64,000 nucleotides of DNA from Torulaspora globosa (taxonomy: Eukaryota > Ascomycota > Saccharomycetes > Saccharomycetales > Saccharomycetaceae), in assembly GCF_014133895.1 (NCBI RefSeq), contig NC_050727.1:1612001-1676000 (forward strand). The letters are read 5' to 3'. This document shows, piece by piece, positions 1-11,100 of the stretch. Numbering within the stretch: the stretch's first letter is position 1; every line of letters starts with the position of its first letter. The translations under genes and the position numbers were made by a program. Below the pieces are notes generated by a model, which worked only from the letters and a program-made list of their open reading frames with translations, made no database searches and was not told the origin of the DNA.

Positions 1-175
1 CTACTCCACCCTGCAGGTTCGACCTGCTTATCTTATCCTCGCTGACAATGTTCACGCCTCCATCGGTCCTCACACGGCTCAGAATCTGTTGCAAATCGTC
101 TTCCTGGCCAGTCAGCAGCTCCGGTAGCTCACCATCTTCATCCTCGTTGAATCTCAGGTCCTTCAACGCCGCCAT
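1..175 (-). CDS. 5' part of a CDS, probably ZNG1 (CobW-type zinc chaperone GTPase)
   Basis: A minus-strand frame opens with an ATG at 175 (MAALKDLRFNEDEDGELPEL...) and stays open for 58 codons to the window edge, so only the N-terminus is seen. It is acidic and carries no diagnostic domain. The identification rests on position: in S. cerevisiae the gene divergent from ALG12 (YNR030W) is YNR029C, the CobW/ZNG1 GTPase. ZNG1 proteins have an acidic N-terminal tail with a PELV-type motif, and PEL occurs here. The shared promoter with ALG12 is about 180 bp and contains TATATAAG near 284. A coding region is likely; the product name is an inference from synteny. Confidence 0.5.
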   Translation of the reverse strand, partial: MAALKDLRFNEDEDGELPELLTGQEDDLQQILSRVRTDGGVNIVSEDKISRSNLQGGV

Positions 176-358
176 TATGCCTTTAAGCCTAGGATCGGCT
201 GCTATCTGTTAAGCTCATCGCTGGATTTTTAACTCGGATAGCATTTATTCACTCGAAATTACATACTGATGGTCAATTGAGAAGTATATAAGCCGGCGTT
301 CAGTCTTTTGGTGGAATTGGGCTCTCAGACTGGTTCAATTGAGTAGGTTGGTGCCAAA

Positions 359-2050
359 ATGCAATGGTCGTACGTTGATTCAGCACTTCTCGTGGTGGTT
401 TCCGTGTATCTGTTCAAGGCACCGTTTACCAAGGTGGAAGAAAGCTTCACAATCCAGGCGATCCATGATATCCTGAACTATGGCATATTTGGTCTGGAAA
501 GTTACGACCACTTCCAGTTTCCTGGAGCAGTTCCGAGATCGTTTGTTGGTCCATTGATCATCGCAGCGTTGACCAAAATCTGTACGGTGATCTCGTCGTG
601 TCTTCCTGGCAACTCCAGTGAACCGACTCAACTTGGAATCCAGACGCTTGCCAGGGCTATGATAGGGCTGACGAATGCCTTTTCGTTGATATACGTGAAG
701 AACAGCGCTCAGAGGTTATTCGACCTTGCGGCCAAGAAACGAGAAGATGACGAGGCAAGAAGAAGGGAGCAGAGCAAGTCAGTTAGCATACGAGAGCCTG
801 ATGCTAATCTGTCGACTGTGGGAACGTGGTTCTTGGTCTTTGTCATGACAGGGTTTCATCTGATGTACTACGCATCGAGACCTCTGCCCAACTTTGTTCT
901 CACGTTGCCTCTGATAAATGTTGCTACAGCATGGGTGCTGCAGTCACGGTATCAGTGGTCAATTCTGCTATTCGCTCTTACTTCTGCAGTATTCAGGTCG
1001 GAAGTGGCAGCAATGGGCAGCGGCATCGGCCTGCTTTCTGTTGTGTATGGGAAGATCTCGCTGCTGAAAGCGATTAAATTCGGATTCATGGGACTCGTAT
1101 TGGGCATGGGAGTTAGTTTAACTGTCGACTCGTATTTCTGGCAGGTGTGGTGCATTCCTGAGGTTGATGCCTTCATCTTTAATGTACTGAAAGGGAACGC
1201 TACAAATTGGGGTACTGAGCCATTCTTTGCCTACTTCACGCACTACTTGAGGATGCTTTTCGTCCCACCAACCATACTGCTGCTGAACCTACTTGGATTC
1301 AGAATGGCTCCAACGGAATTAAAGATCGTCAGCCTAAGTGCGTTGTTCCACATCTTGATTATGTCGCTACAACCGCACAAAGAATGGAGATTCATCGTTT
1401 ACGCATTACCGCCAATCATCCTTCTCGGGAGTACTGCGGCAGCCTATGTCTGGGAGAACATCGACATCAACAGCGTGAGGAACATGCTGTTTGTGTGCCT
1501 TCTACCATTGTCCCCACTGCTTTCTTTGGCGATATCTTCCGCATTCCTATACGTATCGAGCCTAAACTATCCCGGGGGCGAAGCCGTAGCCAAGTTCAAC
1601 GACATGATAGTGGCTAGCAACATCACCAACAGCACCGTTCATCTAAGCGTTCCAGTTTGTATGACCGGCGCAACCTTGTTCGGCGAGCTAGATCATAGCG
1701 TCTACGGAATTCGTTACGACAGATCTGAGAAAGTCAGCGAGCTGGAAGAATTGTGGCCATCGTTCGACTATTTAATCACAACTGAGCCTCACCCAAGCTT
1801 GATCCCATTCTCTGAGTCGCCTGCCGAAAGATGGGAGATGATCCAGAGCACCACGATGTTCAGCGGAGTGAACAGCACTTTTATCAGCAACATCTGGTCA
1901 GAAGACAAGAATTTGATCGGAGTCCTCAAGGACTCCTTAGACATGCCTACCAGCATCGTTAGCCAGTTGTCGCAGCTGCTTGACAACGTTGTCATGCGTG
2001 AACCTATCTTCTTTACCTACAAGAGAATCAAAGCCGAACCAGAACAATAA
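359..2050 (+). CDS. ALG12: Alg12, dolichol-linked mannose alpha-1,6-mannosyltransferase
   Basis: 563 aa, close to the 551 aa of S. cerevisiae Alg12. It belongs to glycosyltransferase family 22 and adds the eighth mannose (alpha-1,6) to the lipid-linked oligosaccharide in the ER lumen, using dolichol-phosphate mannose. The family signatures are visible: the N-terminal luminal motif KVEESFTIQAIHDIL (about residues 25-40), DHFQFPGAVPRSF (about 50-62), and the GT22 signature HKEWRF at about residue 340. Many hydrophobic segments indicate a polytopic ER membrane protein. The ATG at 359 is the first in frame and fits the family start. It is transcribed divergently from the partial gene at the window edge and convergently with IMG2. 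Confidence 0.95.
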   Translation: MQWSYVDSALLVVVSVYLFKAPFTKVEESFTIQAIHDILNYGIFGLESYDHFQFPGAVPRSFVGPLIIAALTKICTVISSCLPGNSSEPTQLGIQTLARAMIGLTNAFSLIYVKNSAQRLFDLAAKKREDDEARRREQSKSVSIREPDANLSTVGTWFLVFVMTGFHLMYYASRPLPNFVLTLPLINVATAWVLQSRYQWSILLFALTSAVFRSEVAAMGSGIGLLSVVYGKISLLKAIKFGFMGLVLGMGVSLTVDSYFWQVWCIPEVDAFIFNVLKGNATNWGTEPFFAYFTHYLRMLFVPPTILLLNLLGFRMAPTELKIVSLSALFHILIMSLQPHKEWRFIVYALPPIILLGSTAAAYVWENIDINSVRNMLFVCLLPLSPLLSLAISSAFLYVSSLNYPGGEAVAKFNDMIVASNITNSTVHLSVPVCMTGATLFGELDHSVYGIRYDRSEKVSELEELWPSFDYLITTEPHPSLIPFSESPAERWEMIQSTTMFSGVNSTFISNIWSEDKNLIGVLKDSLDMPTSIVSQLSQLLDNVVMREPIFFTYKRIKAEPEQ

Positions 2051-2126
2051 TAGATTTACCTATATGAATTTATGTACAGATGTTTTGGCAATCCATTAGC
2101 GTATGACTCACAATGCCAAGTTCTCC

Positions 2127-2567
2127 TCAGAACTTCCTTTGCAGCACCTCTTTGACACTAGAGGCTGCATCGCCTTTGATGACTATTTTCTTCGATTGCA
2201 TGACCACTCTCCATGCCTCTTTGGGGATCTGCGGAAGCTCCGCCTGCAGATCGTTTCTTAGCTGTATTATATCGCCACTTATCTTCCGTATTTCTGTCAC
2301 CAGTTTGTTTCCACCAGCCTTGTAGTCAGTGTAGACCGGCAGATTCCCTGTCGCACTCCTCGCAACGTAGTATTTGCCCCTGCCGAACGCTTCGCTGCCC
2401 AAGAGCTCCTCAGGCTTGACATCTTGGATACGTGGAAACACACTAAACGAACTCTCTGCTGCCTCACCTGCTGATTGTGTGGATTCAACTGTTGATTGCA
2501 ATCTGGCAAAACTCCTCGAAAATGAGCTGCCAAAAAAAGGCCAAGACCTGCCACATGTTCTGAGCAT
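2127..2567 (-). CDS. IMG2: Img2, mitochondrial large ribosomal subunit protein mL49
   Basis: The start is set at the ATG at 2567 ([13 protein letters not shown]...), giving 146 aa, the same length as S. cerevisiae Img2. The open frame extends upstream, but only to a GTG. The N-terminus is rich in Arg, Ser and aromatic residues with no acidic residues, as expected of a mitochondrial presequence. The C-terminal half ([18 protein letters not shown], then [10 protein letters not shown]) is the conserved mL49 domain. The protein is a structural component of the mitochondrial 54S subunit. It ends about 75 bp from the ALG12 stop. Its neighbour RSA4 is also its neighbour in S. cerevisiae (YCR071C-YCR072C). 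Confidence 0.92.
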   Translation of the reverse strand: MLRTCGRSWPFFGSSFSRSFARLQSTVESTQSAGEAAESSFSVFPRIQDVKPEELLGSEAFGRGKYYVARSATGNLPVYTDYKAGGNKLVTEIRKISGDIIQLRNDLQAELPQIPKEAWRVVMQSKKIVIKGDAASSVKEVLQRKF

Positions 2568-2742
2568 TTCAGACCAACGATCGGACCAGATAAGACACCG
2601 GAACGGTACTATATGCCAGCCTCGAACGGTATACTTCACCTATATTGCAACAGTGGAAAATTTTAGCTACTTAAGCCTAAGATTAGAGAGCACGTAACAC
2701 GAATGCTATCCTACAGTTATATCGACGGCCTAGCGATCTCTA

Positions 2743-4290
2743 TCAATGCGTCCACAGTCTGACCAGCTTGTCCTTGCCCCCGCTGCACACGCGCTTTCCA
2801 TCGATACTCCAGTCGACGGTGTAGACCTCGTCGTTGTGTCCCGGCAAGTCCACTGACAGCTTCCTTGTTCTGACGTCCCAAACCTTCAGAGTTGTGTCCT
2901 TGGAGCACGATACCAGTAACCTGCAGTCGGAGGACCATGCTACTTGGTAGACGCTGGCGACGTGGCCTCTGAAGGTCGAGAGAAAGTTACCGTTTCTGCC
3001 GTCCCAGAGCTTGATGGAGTTATCAAACGACGCGGAGACGATGAATCTGCCGTCGGGGCTGAAGGCGACGTGGTTGACCAGTTTCTGATGGCCGGTGAGT
3101 CTTGCCAGAGGCTTGCCGGACTTGGTTGGGTCCCACAGAAACATGGTGAAGTCGTCGCTGGCAGTGACGATCAGTTCCTGTGCTTTCCCGTTTCGATTGG
3201 CGATCTTGTCGTAGTTCTCCTGCGCTTTCTTTCTGGCGGTCAGCTCGCTCTCTGCCTTGGCGCCCGTGTGGTCGAATGGCCCCACCCTCAGTGCGTATTC
3301 TGTCGAAAGAGACAGATGGTTGACCCAATGAGCGTGCGACTTCAGAATGTTGACACATTTCCCTCCGGCGCTCATATCCCACACCCTGACGGTCTTATCG
3401 TGTGATCCCGAGTAAAGCAAGCCCTGGCCTCCCCATTTGATGCACGAGACAGAGTTCGTGTGCCCGCTCAAAGTGTAAACGCAGAGCCGCCTGACCGTAT
3501 CCCATATTTTTATGGTACCGTCCTTCGATGCGCTGGCAAGTCTTGGCCTCTCGCCCGGTTTGACAAGATGGAAAGGCTCCCATGCCAGAGAGGTGATCCA
3601 TTTCTGATGTCCCCTCAAAGCATCACCAACCGGCTGACCAGCTTTCGGCTCCCACAGTCTCACGGTGCAATCCATGGACCCAGTCGCTATTGTTTCTCCG
3701 TCAGGCGACCATGCAACGCAGAGGACCCAGTTGTGGTGACCCTGCAAAGTCGCCAGAGGTGTCTGAGTATCACAGTCCCATATACGAGCAGTGTTGTCAC
3801 CAGCACCGGTGACCATCCTGGAGCTTGTATGTGGTGCGAATTGCGAACACAGAATGGTCGCTCCGTGACCTGCAATTGCTGACGAACTTCTGGTAATTGG
3901 TCTGACTTTGAACACAGCCTTGGGGGTGTATATCAGCGTTACCTGGTCTTCAGTAGTATTGTAACCTGGCTTCAGTAGCGAAGAATATATGTTGTCGGTT
4001 ATATCTATCGTCTGCAGAGGATCGCCTTTCCTTTTACCAGGAACAGTGCAGCTGAAAGTGTACGGAACTGGATCATCTGATGTTCCATTCAACTGATTGA
4101 GCAGTTCTTCCAATTGCTTCTCAGAGATACCACCAGGAACTCTCAGTGCTCCACCCACCGCTTCACCAGTATCTAGAGCTTCGAACCTTATAGAGACATT
4201 CGGCAGATTCGAAGGCACAATGTCTACTTCTCGAGGCTCTTTCGCTTCTTTCTTCTGCTTTTTTGTTGGTGGTGGTAGCAACGTCGCCAT
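2743..4290 (-). CDS. RSA4: Rsa4 (Notchless), WD40 factor for 60S ribosome assembly
   Basis: 515 aa, equal in length to S. cerevisiae Rsa4. An N-terminal NLE (ubiquitin-like) domain spans about residues 25-105. It is followed by a beta-propeller of eight WD repeats, each with the GH...WD pattern (ARIWDCDTQTP, VRLWEPKAG, IKIWDTVRR, VRVWDMSAG, FLWDPTKS, IKLWDGRN, LKVWDVRT, VRLWTH at the C-terminus). Rsa4 binds pre-60S particles, and its NLE domain is pulled by the Rea1 AAA ATPase to release assembly factors. The N-terminal lysine-rich stretch fits nuclear import. The promoter carries a perfect PAC element and an RRPE-like A/T run (listed separately). Confidence 0.96.
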   Translation of the reverse strand: MATLLPPPTKKQKKEAKEPREVDIVPSNLPNVSIRFEALDTGEAVGGALRVPGGISEKQLEELLNQLNGTSDDPVPYTFSCTVPGKRKGDPLQTIDITDNIYSSLLKPGYNTTEDQVTLIYTPKAVFKVRPITRSSSAIAGHGATILCSQFAPHTSSRMVTGAGDNTARIWDCDTQTPLATLQGHHNWVLCVAWSPDGETIATGSMDCTVRLWEPKAGQPVGDALRGHQKWITSLAWEPFHLVKPGERPRLASASKDGTIKIWDTVRRLCVYTLSGHTNSVSCIKWGGQGLLYSGSHDKTVRVWDMSAGGKCVNILKSHAHWVNHLSLSTEYALRVGPFDHTGAKAESELTARKKAQENYDKIANRNGKAQELIVTASDDFTMFLWDPTKSGKPLARLTGHQKLVNHVAFSPDGRFIVSASFDNSIKLWDGRNGNFLSTFRGHVASVYQVAWSSDCRLLVSCSKDTTLKVWDVRTRKLSVDLPGHNDEVYTVDWSIDGKRVCSGGKDKLVRLWTH

Positions 4291-4358
4291 TCTCAGTCCT
4301 CAGAGTGCAAGTAGGCGTACAATCGAGCTATTGTATCGACCTTCTTTACCGTATCTTC

Positions 4359-4397
4359 ATCTCATCGCAAGGTCTTTTTCCTATACCAAAATTTTTT
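4359..4397 (-). promoter_or_regulatory. PAC and RRPE-like elements upstream of RSA4
   Basis: The reverse complement at 4359-4368 reads GCGATGAGAT, the perfect PAC consensus, about 70 bp upstream of the RSA4 ATG. AAAATTTTTT follows at 4388-4397 and resembles RRPE. In yeasts this pair marks ribosome-biogenesis genes (bound by Dot6/Tod6 and Stb3), which matches the function of RSA4. Confidence 0.7.
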
Positions 4398-4564
4398 AAC
4401 AGTACCCGATGCCCGTGGAACAAGCTAAAAGGCCATCGCCAGCTAAAGATCTCTTAAAATCCTTCAACATGTTGCAACTGCGGATCCAGGTATATGCCAG
4501 GGCAGCCGCTATTTAGCTCACGGCATCTTCATCTTGCGATAGAACCTGTTGTCGTAGAGAGGCA

Positions 4565-7500
4565 TCATTGTGTTGTCGCGGGACTAGTTCCCTCTTGAGC
4601 CGGCGCCTGGGCATCGGGTCCGAAGGCTAAATCCCTAATTTGCACAATCCACGGATCCATGAGCAACTCAACTGCGCTGGCTCTCTTTGTGGGGACTTGC
4701 TGCAGGCATCGGCGCAGAAACTTGCTTCCGGCAGCTGAAACTTCGTCTCTGTAAGGAAGTTGTGGGGTGTGGCCTGCAGCCACATGATACATTATTGCCC
4801 ACTCGTTGTCAAGCTTGGCCCAGGGCCGTCTGCCTGTGATCATTTCGAGAACAACGCAGCCTAGCGACCAAACATCGTCGGCACCAAACCTGCCCTTGTT
4901 GGGTGAACCTGTAATGGATTCTGGAGCCATGTACATTGGGGTACCCATCATATCTTGGAGCGCCAATCCACCTTCTTGCTCTGTTGCGTTATCCTTCTCA
5001 GCTGACACGGGATCACTACCCGAGGTCCTGATACTTCTTGTCTCCGTTCCATTTTTGGCTATCTTTCTGGCCGCACCGAAATCAACGTACTTGATAATAC
5101 CATTGAAATCCAGCAAGATGTTCTCGGGCTTGATGTCGCGGTGCACAACACCGGACTGGTGCAAGTACGCTAGACCCTCCAGCAACTGCAGAGTATAGAC
5201 TTGCGTCACCATCTCGTCTTCAATGCGACCATGTTCGAGCAGACTTGCCATGGAGCCGCCCTCACAATACTCCATGAAAATATTGACCTTGTCTCTGTGA
5301 ACTTCAACTCCATAATATTGAACAATGTTCGGATGGCTCAGCATCTCCAAAACAGACATTTCCTCTTTAATCGAAGGGAAAAACTTCTTCATCGTGTTAG
5401 TGTCCTGTATTTTGATCTCCTTTACGGCTAGGATCTCACCGTTGTCCAAGTTAACAGCGGAATATACGGTTCCAAAAGCACCACCTCCGATAAAGTTCCT
5501 CTTCTGCCACCTCATAGAAACATTCGAGATAGAAGATGCCAGGGAAAGCAAATATTTGTTTCCGGTGTCTGTGTCATCTAACACCTTACCAATCTGGCGT
5601 GGATTACGTTTCGTATTTTTCTCTAGTTCTTTAATGGCTTGCACGCGGAGCTCGGAGTTGATCTGAAGCAAGGAATTGTCATCCATATCATCTTCGATGG
5701 CGATAGTTGGTCTGGCTTGCAGCAATGTTTTGTCTGCTTCACCAGACCTAGCACCCATAACGTCAAAATGAGAAATAAGCAGTGACATACAAGCTGAGAT
5801 CTTCTGCTTCAAAGTTTGAAACTGTGCTTCATCTAGCCCCAACACGTTCCAGCCTCTAGTCATCTGCATTGCAAATTCCATCGCTGGAACGCACCACCTG
5901 AAGGTTTTTTGATCGGTTGGGTCACAATCAGTAACGAGAAATGAGATCCACCCAACGCTAAGCTTGATCATCAAGAGGATGATCAACGACTTTTTCTCAG
6001 AAGTAGTAACGTTTGTGCGAAGAAAGTTCCGTCCAAAATCTCTTGCAAACAGAAAAACGCTGTTTAACACCTCGTTCCCTGGACATGTCTTTTGAAATGT
6101 GCTCACAATCTTCCTGTAGTTACTCAAAACACTGTACGTGAATCTGAAATAAGCTTTATTAAATCTCTGCAGGTCATTCTCCACCTGCTCATTCGAACAG
6201 CGCCTTTCAATGAAACTGACCGCATCAGAGACGATCTGCTGAAATCTATCATTCTGATATTCCAGTGCATATCCAGAACCTTGTATCATTAGGATCAAAG
6301 TATTGGGGTCAACCTTCTGATTAAAATCTTCCGCCTTAATTGCTTTGTCATCCGATAAATTATACATCTCACCTTCCCAGAGCATAGGTTTCCCAGGACA
6401 CAATATCAAAACATAGCCCAAAGAATGTAGCTTTGCCTCTAGATCCAGCATTTCCTTTTCAGTATCCCGATAATTGTCAAATAAACTATCAACGTGCAAC
6501 CTAGACTTCCTGGCGGCGTTTTCCAAGCTTACTGCATCTTCACTCTGTATATGATAATAACATACGCCATGGGCGTCGATTTCCTGTACGATCATAGTGT
6601 TTGGATCCCATTCTTTTTCTACAGCATTGTAAAGGGACAAGCTGTTCTTTATTTCAAGTTTAGGTATCATATCACAGCCAATTTCAGAGTTGTACAAAAT
6701 TTTCAGAATGTCTTCATCTGTGCATCCTAGAAGCTCTGCACTGCCAATCAGGTAGATGCCTTGCTGTTCAAGCTCTCCCCCAGTAAAGATCAAGAAGTGT
6801 CCAGTATCTTTCAGTTTCTGCAATAGTGCTTTATGATCTTGAATTTTATAGTTGACGGAATTTTGAAATGCTTTCGTTAGTACGTTAGTAAATCTATTGA
6901 GTTTTCGCTTCATAGAACCAAGGTTCTCGAAGATCTGAACCAACCATTTTTCTACGTCAGCACTGTCCGTAAATTTTGGAGGAGAATTTTGTTGTTGCAA
7001 CAGGTAGGAATGGAGTCTGTGCAGCAATCGCAGTGCCAACTTATTAAATTCCTCAGCAATCACTCTGCCAGCACCATCTATGTAATGACCAACGTTCTTT
7101 AGCTTCTCCCAATATTTGTATAGTTCATCTGCTTCTTTGAACGTTTTGAAAGACTTTTTGGTACAGTCAATCAACTTTAGATGTAATAAAGTGAACAAGT
7201 ATCGTATGGCTTCTATAACAGTGGCATCAAAGTCGGGATCGATGTTAACATTGAAAGGCCAATCACCCGAATAAATCATAACAGTGTACTTCAACTGGAC
7301 AGAGAGTTTAATATAGGAACTAAAATCATCTATCATTTGATCAATCATCATCATCGTGGGGTTTTGGAGTTTCTTGGCATAAGCCAACCGAATGTGAATA
7401 ATTTGTATGACAAGTCTGGTTGGAAACATAACTAACAACTCTAGATCTTCGTTAGAAAAGGCCAAATTCAAATCGCTCATCACATCCTTATATCGAAAGT

Positions 7501-9241
7501 AGGAAACCTTAGCTTCCAGAATCCAAGGAGCTAAAGGAAAGAAAATTTTCTTCTGGAAGATAGTCTCGATATCTTTTTCTTTCATTATTTGTTCGGCAAA
7601 GTGACTTCTACTGTTATTCTCCTCCTCGGCCTCTGGCGATGCTTCATGAAATGCACCAAAGTCTAATTCATCATTTCCGACCCATTGTTTCAGGGATTCT
7701 ATAAGACACTTAAAATTGGATTTGAAAGTCAGCCAGCTATTCATGGCGTCGATCCTGCTCACGAACGTCTCTGTCTTAGTTATTGGCTTACTATGATACA
7801 TTTCTTTGAGGTTGCTCCAGTAAGTCACTGATCTGTAATACCTGTTAACCAGAGTTCTAATTAAATGTTCTGCCTCATCTGCGCTAACGCCATCTGCAAG
7901 CCTAAAATCGAGAACTTCCTGAAAAATTGTGTCCGTTGAATCCCTCAGCGCCTGTAACTGCTTTTTGGTCTTCTCGACCGATGTCCCGTTCATCCAGGCC
8001 TTTAGTTCTAACCAGAGGTCATCGCTATACTGGCTGTTAAAACCAGTGTTCTTAGCTTGCTGAGCGATCTTGCTTTTCTCGCTTTTGACAATATCACCTC
8101 TCAAAACGTTTGATAACATTGTTTGCCATTCGAACCTCTCCAAGACTAGCGGATGCTGAGATAAATCCAACAGCAAATTCTGAGTGCCTGATGAGAGATT
8201 GGCCAAGCTTCTCAGCGAAAAATCGTTTTCGGGTGTTGTCTGAGAGTCCAGCTCTTCAAAGACTTCTTTCACGATGGGGTTCTTAGGGTCAGCTTTTCTC
8301 ACCCATTCTAGCCGATGCAACAAGAATTTAGAGCTCATGGCGACCAAATTATCGCTATCTGTACTAGCAGTAAAGAAATTTGTACCGAAGTGCACATCAT
8401 CGTTTCCAATGCCGTGATCAAGCTCTTCCATTTCTAAGTCGAATTCATCGTTATCCTCTGTAACGGAGGAGGGCGTTATTCCTCGTGTGTAATACTCATC
8501 AGGGACATTATTCTTCATCTTGTTCAAGTAGAGCTGCTCGTTCAAAACGTATTGCTTTTTAAAGGATCTTAGGCTCGGTGTCGAACCATTTCCCAGGTTC
8601 ATCGTGGGCTTTGTAGATGACGACGGAGACGGCGCATCTTGAGCAGAATTGCTAATGCTACCTGAGGCCTGCACTGACCCACCGCTCCCGTTTGACAGTG
8701 AATGCTGCGCCGGTATGGTATTTGACTGCGGGGTCGGAACCGCTGAAGTGCTCTGGGTGCTCAGAGAGGCCAGTTCAGGCGGTATCACCAGCGTTGGTGT
8801 GGTCGCGACCCCTTCAGAGTTTGTCGACGAATGTCGTTTGACGCTCGAACCCTCGCTCTTGCCGTACTTATTAGGCGAAAGCGGCTGAGAGGTGAGCTTC
8901 GCGTTGGCAGCACCACTCAGGGACGCCCTTCTGCTCGAATGTGCAGAGGACCCAGCAGAGGTAGATCTGGGCGTCTGTTGTTGTGTTTGAGTGCCTCCCG
9001 AAATTCGGCTGGGAAGTCTAAAAGAGCTCAATGGCGAAACCCCCATGTTCAGGGTGGAGTTTGGGGACCTCAAATGCGATGCTCCCGGACTGATGGGAGT
9101 GCTTCCGTACTTAGTCAGCGCAACATGCCTTGAACTGGTGCTCGATGACCGCAGTCGAGCACCCTTCTTCCTATAGCTCTGCGAGATAACTTCCTCGTCA
9201 TTGTCTGTACCTGTAAAGTTGAAATAATCCGATTCTTGCAT
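4565..9241 (-). CDS. SSK2: Ssk2/Ssk22-type MAP kinase kinase kinase (HOG pathway)
   Basis: 1558 aa, close to S. cerevisiae Ssk2 (1579). The C-terminal kinase domain starts near residue 1245: glycine loop [10 protein letters not shown], catalytic Lys in AVKEIK (about 1272), HRDIKPEN (about 1369) and DFG in KYVDFGAAR (about 1389). The activation segment ends in GTPMYMAPE. The first 200 residues are Ser/Thr-rich and low complexity. The middle is the conserved Ssk2/MEKK4-like regulatory region, where Ssk1 binds and relieves autoinhibition in the family. The kinase would phosphorylate Pbs2 under osmotic stress. S. cerevisiae has two copies, SSK2 (next to ALG12 and PPG1) and SSK22 (next to RSA4). 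Here one gene sits between both sets of neighbours, so it is the unduplicated ancestor of the pair. Confidence 0.95.
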   Translation of the reverse strand: MQESDYFNFTGTDNDEEVISQSYRKKGARLRSSSTSSRHVALTKYGSTPISPGASHLRSPNSTLNMGVSPLSSFRLPSRISGGTQTQQQTPRSTSAGSSAHSSRRASLSGAANAKLTSQPLSPNKYGKSEGSSVKRHSSTNSEGVATTPTLVIPPELASLSTQSTSAVPTPQSNTIPAQHSLSNGSGGSVQASGSISNSAQDAPSPSSSTKPTMNLGNGSTPSLRSFKKQYVLNEQLYLNKMKNNVPDEYYTRGITPSSVTEDNDEFDLEMEELDHGIGNDDVHFGTNFFTASTDSDNLVAMSSKFLLHRLEWVRKADPKNPIVKEVFEELDSQTTPENDFSLRSLANLSSGTQNLLLDLSQHPLVLERFEWQTMLSNVLRGDIVKSEKSKIAQQAKNTGFNSQYSDDLWLELKAWMNGTSVEKTKKQLQALRDSTDTIFQEVLDFRLADGVSADEAEHLIRTLVNRYYRSVTYWSNLKEMYHSKPITKTETFVSRIDAMNSWLTFKSNFKCLIESLKQWVGNDELDFGAFHEASPEAEEENNSRSHFAEQIMKEKDIETIFQKKIFFPLAPWILEAKVSYFRYKDVMSDLNLAFSNEDLELLVMFPTRLVIQIIHIRLAYAKKLQNPTMMMIDQMIDDFSSYIKLSVQLKYTVMIYSGDWPFNVNIDPDFDATVIEAIRYLFTLLHLKLIDCTKKSFKTFKEADELYKYWEKLKNVGHYIDGAGRVIAEEFNKLALRLLHRLHSYLLQQQNSPPKFTDSADVEKWLVQIFENLGSMKRKLNRFTNVLTKAFQNSVNYKIQDHKALLQKLKDTGHFLIFTGGELEQQGIYLIGSAELLGCTDEDILKILYNSEIGCDMIPKLEIKNSLSLYNAVEKEWDPNTMIVQEIDAHGVCYYHIQSEDAVSLENAARKSRLHVDSLFDNYRDTEKEMLDLEAKLHSLGYVLILCPGKPMLWEGEMYNLSDDKAIKAEDFNQKVDPNTLILMIQGSGYALEYQNDRFQQIVSDAVSFIERRCSNEQVENDLQRFNKAYFRFTYSVLSNYRKIVSTFQKTCPGNEVLNSVFLFARDFGRNFLRTNVTTSEKKSLIILLMIKLSVGWISFLVTDCDPTDQKTFRWCVPAMEFAMQMTRGWNVLGLDEAQFQTLKQKISACMSLLISHFDVMGARSGEADKTLLQARPTIAIEDDMDDNSLLQINSELRVQAIKELEKNTKRNPRQIGKVLDDTDTGNKYLLSLASSISNVSMRWQKRNFIGGGAFGTVYSAVNLDNGEILAVKEIKIQDTNTMKKFFPSIKEEMSVLEMLSHPNIVQYYGVEVHRDKVNIFMEYCEGGSMASLLEHGRIEDEMVTQVYTLQLLEGLAYLHQSGVVHRDIKPENILLDFNGIIKYVDFGAARKIAKNGTETRSIRTSGSDPVSAEKDNATEQEGGLALQDMMGTPMYMAPESITGSPNKGRFGADDVWSLGCVVLEMITGRRPWAKLDNEWAIMYHVAAGHTPQLPYRDEVSAAGSKFLRRCLQQVPTKRASAVELLMDPWIVQIRDLAFGPDAQAPAQEGTSPATTQ

Positions 9242-9571
9242 CCTGGCCAGATCAACACTTCTTCTAGTCCTCGTTCAAGCTGTGTCTCGAGAATGCAGCA
9301 GCTCACGCTGGTCGCAACAGCTAACGCTTCAGAACTTCCACAAACTCAGTAAGCTGATCTGCTCGGTCCAATGAACAGCCCGATAGCCTGCTTGCAACTC
9401 ACAATCCTCTTAAGCTACTGCTTTCTTCGACTTTGTAGCTGTTGGTTCTGGTTATGAAGTGTCTAAAACGCGGTAGGCCGCAACCTGGAAGGGGCATTAA
9501 CAGGAGCAGAGAAAGTCAGCAGAGCCAGGAAGGCTTGAATAGAGGTTCGAGAGGCGCCAGACGGTCGAGTG
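9242..9571. other. Divergent intergenic region, SSK2 - PPG1
   Basis: 330 bp separating two divergent genes. I see no ORF of note, RNA gene or repeat, and take it as a shared promoter region. Confidence 0.6.
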
Positions 9572-10660
9572 ATGGAATTGGATGAATGCCTGGAGCTGCT
9601 TTACCAGGGAAGGCTGTTGCCGGAGGTTACAGTGAGAGCGCTGTGTTTCAAACTGAAAGAGATGCTGGTGAAAGAGTCGAATGTAGTGCATATCAGCACG
9701 CCGGTTACTGTTGTTGGGGATATCCATGGGCAATTCCACGACTTGCTGGAGATCTTCCAGATAGGCGGAGCGGCTCCAGACACGAACTATCTGTTTCTAG
9801 GCGATTACGTGGACAGAGGACTGTACAGCGTCGAGACTATAATGTTGCTGGTGGTGCTGAAACTGCGATATCCACACCGGGTTCATCTTTTGAGAGGCAA
9901 CCACGAGTCGCGGCAGATCACACAGAGTTACGGGTTCTACACAGAGTGTCTGAACAAGTACGGCGATGGATCGAAGGTGTGGCACTACCTGACGGATCTG
10001 TTTGACTATCTCGTGCTGTGCTGCATAATAGACAACGAGCTGTTTTGCGTTCATGGAGGGCTCTCGCCGAACGTGCAGACCATCGACCAGATCAAGATCA
10101 TAGACCGCTATCGCGAGATCCCGCACGACGGGGCGATGGCGGACCTGGTGTGGTCGGATCCGGAGGAGATCAATGCGGGCAGCATGGACCACCGCGAGGA
10201 GTTCTACCGCGAGTCGTCGCAGCACTTCCAGGTATCGCCGCGCGGAGCCGGTTACACGTTTGGCCGTTGCGTGGTCGAGAAGTTTCTGCATTCCAACAAC
10301 ATGAGCCGAATATACAGGGCGCACCAGCTGTGCAATGAGGGTTACCAGGTCTACTTCGACGGCCTGGTCACCACCGTGTGGTCTGCCCCCAACTACTGTT
10401 ACAGATGCGGCAACAAGGCCTCGATCCTAGAGTTGTACTCAACAAACGAGTTCTACTTCAACGTCTTCGATGAAGCACCCGAAAACAAGCTGTTGAACGA
10501 AACCGTCAACCCATCCGCGACCAATCTCAAAGCCATTAGTGAATATTTCAAAGAGCCCGTCTCCGACCCACTGCAGCCCGAGTCCTCAGAGCCCGATGTG
10601 TTCTCAGACGCCTACCAGGCACGTTCAGCCTCATCCCGACGCGTCGAGTATTTCCTGTGA
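9572..10660 (+). CDS. PPG1: Ppg1, PP2A-like serine/threonine protein phosphatase
   Basis: 362 aa starting at the ATG at 9572 (MELDECLELLYQGRLLPE). The codon before it is a GTG and is not used. All PPP-family metal and catalytic motifs are present: GDIHGQFHD (about residues 49-57), GDYVDRG (about 77), RGNHE (about 110) and, further on, HGGLSPN. The C-terminus ends YFL, the PP2A-type carboxymethylated tail. S. cerevisiae Ppg1 (368 aa) works with the Far complex and counteracts Atg32 phosphorylation in mitophagy. It lies divergent from SSK2 and convergent with HUB1, as in the S. cerevisiae YNR031C-YNR032C-A block. Confidence 0.96.
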   Translation: MELDECLELLYQGRLLPEVTVRALCFKLKEMLVKESNVVHISTPVTVVGDIHGQFHDLLEIFQIGGAAPDTNYLFLGDYVDRGLYSVETIMLLVVLKLRYPHRVHLLRGNHESRQITQSYGFYTECLNKYGDGSKVWHYLTDLFDYLVLCCIIDNELFCVHGGLSPNVQTIDQIKIIDRYREIPHDGAMADLVWSDPEEINAGSMDHREEFYRESSQHFQVSPRGAGYTFGRCVVEKFLHSNNMSRIYRAHQLCNEGYQVYFDGLVTTVWSAPNYCYRCGNKASILELYSTNEFYFNVFDEAPENKLLNETVNPSATNLKAISEYFKEPVSDPLQPESSEPDVFSDAYQARSASSRRVEYFL

Positions 10661-10718
10661 TGTTCTCCCTCGGAGTTACAGCCTATATTCTCTATACAAC
10701 CCTATTTGACCAAAATCG

Positions 10719-10940
10719 CTACGAATAGTACAGCTCCAAATGGGTCCCATCGTGAACCTCGTAGTCGCCCAAGCTTATGTGGTCCTTGAGCACCAACCCA
10801 CCTTTCTGCAGCACAATCTTCCCCGGCTGGCAGCTCAATTGCACGGCCAGCACCTTCTTGAAATCCCCAACGGCGTCCTCTTCCAGGCATTTCACCCTCA
10901 ATCTCTTGCCTAACCGATCACTTACTAGCACCTCGATCAT
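10719..10940 (-). CDS. HUB1: Hub1, ubiquitin-like modifier of the spliceosome
   Basis: 73 aa, the exact family length. It is a single ubiquitin-fold domain beginning MIEVLVSDRLGKRLRVKC and ending HLELYYS. The C-terminal double tyrosine, followed by one residue and no di-glycine, is the hallmark of Hub1/UBL5. Hub1 binds Snu66 non-covalently through HIND motifs and influences 5' splice-site choice. It is convergent with PPG1 and divergent from ABZ1. Confidence 0.95.
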   Translation of the reverse strand: MIEVLVSDRLGKRLRVKCLEEDAVGDFKKVLAVQLSCQPGKIVLQKGGLVLKDHISLGDYEVHDGTHLELYYS

Positions 10941-11100
10941 ATCTCAAGCCAATTCCTCCTGGAAGGTCGCCGGGTTTCGATCAGCGAGCTGGTACTTCTT
11001 GTCATCAGAGCTTTCACAGCGATGGCTTAAACAAGCCACTCTTGAAGCAGGTACATAGAAGAAAAACGCTACACGCAGCAAGAGCGGCCTTCGCAAACCC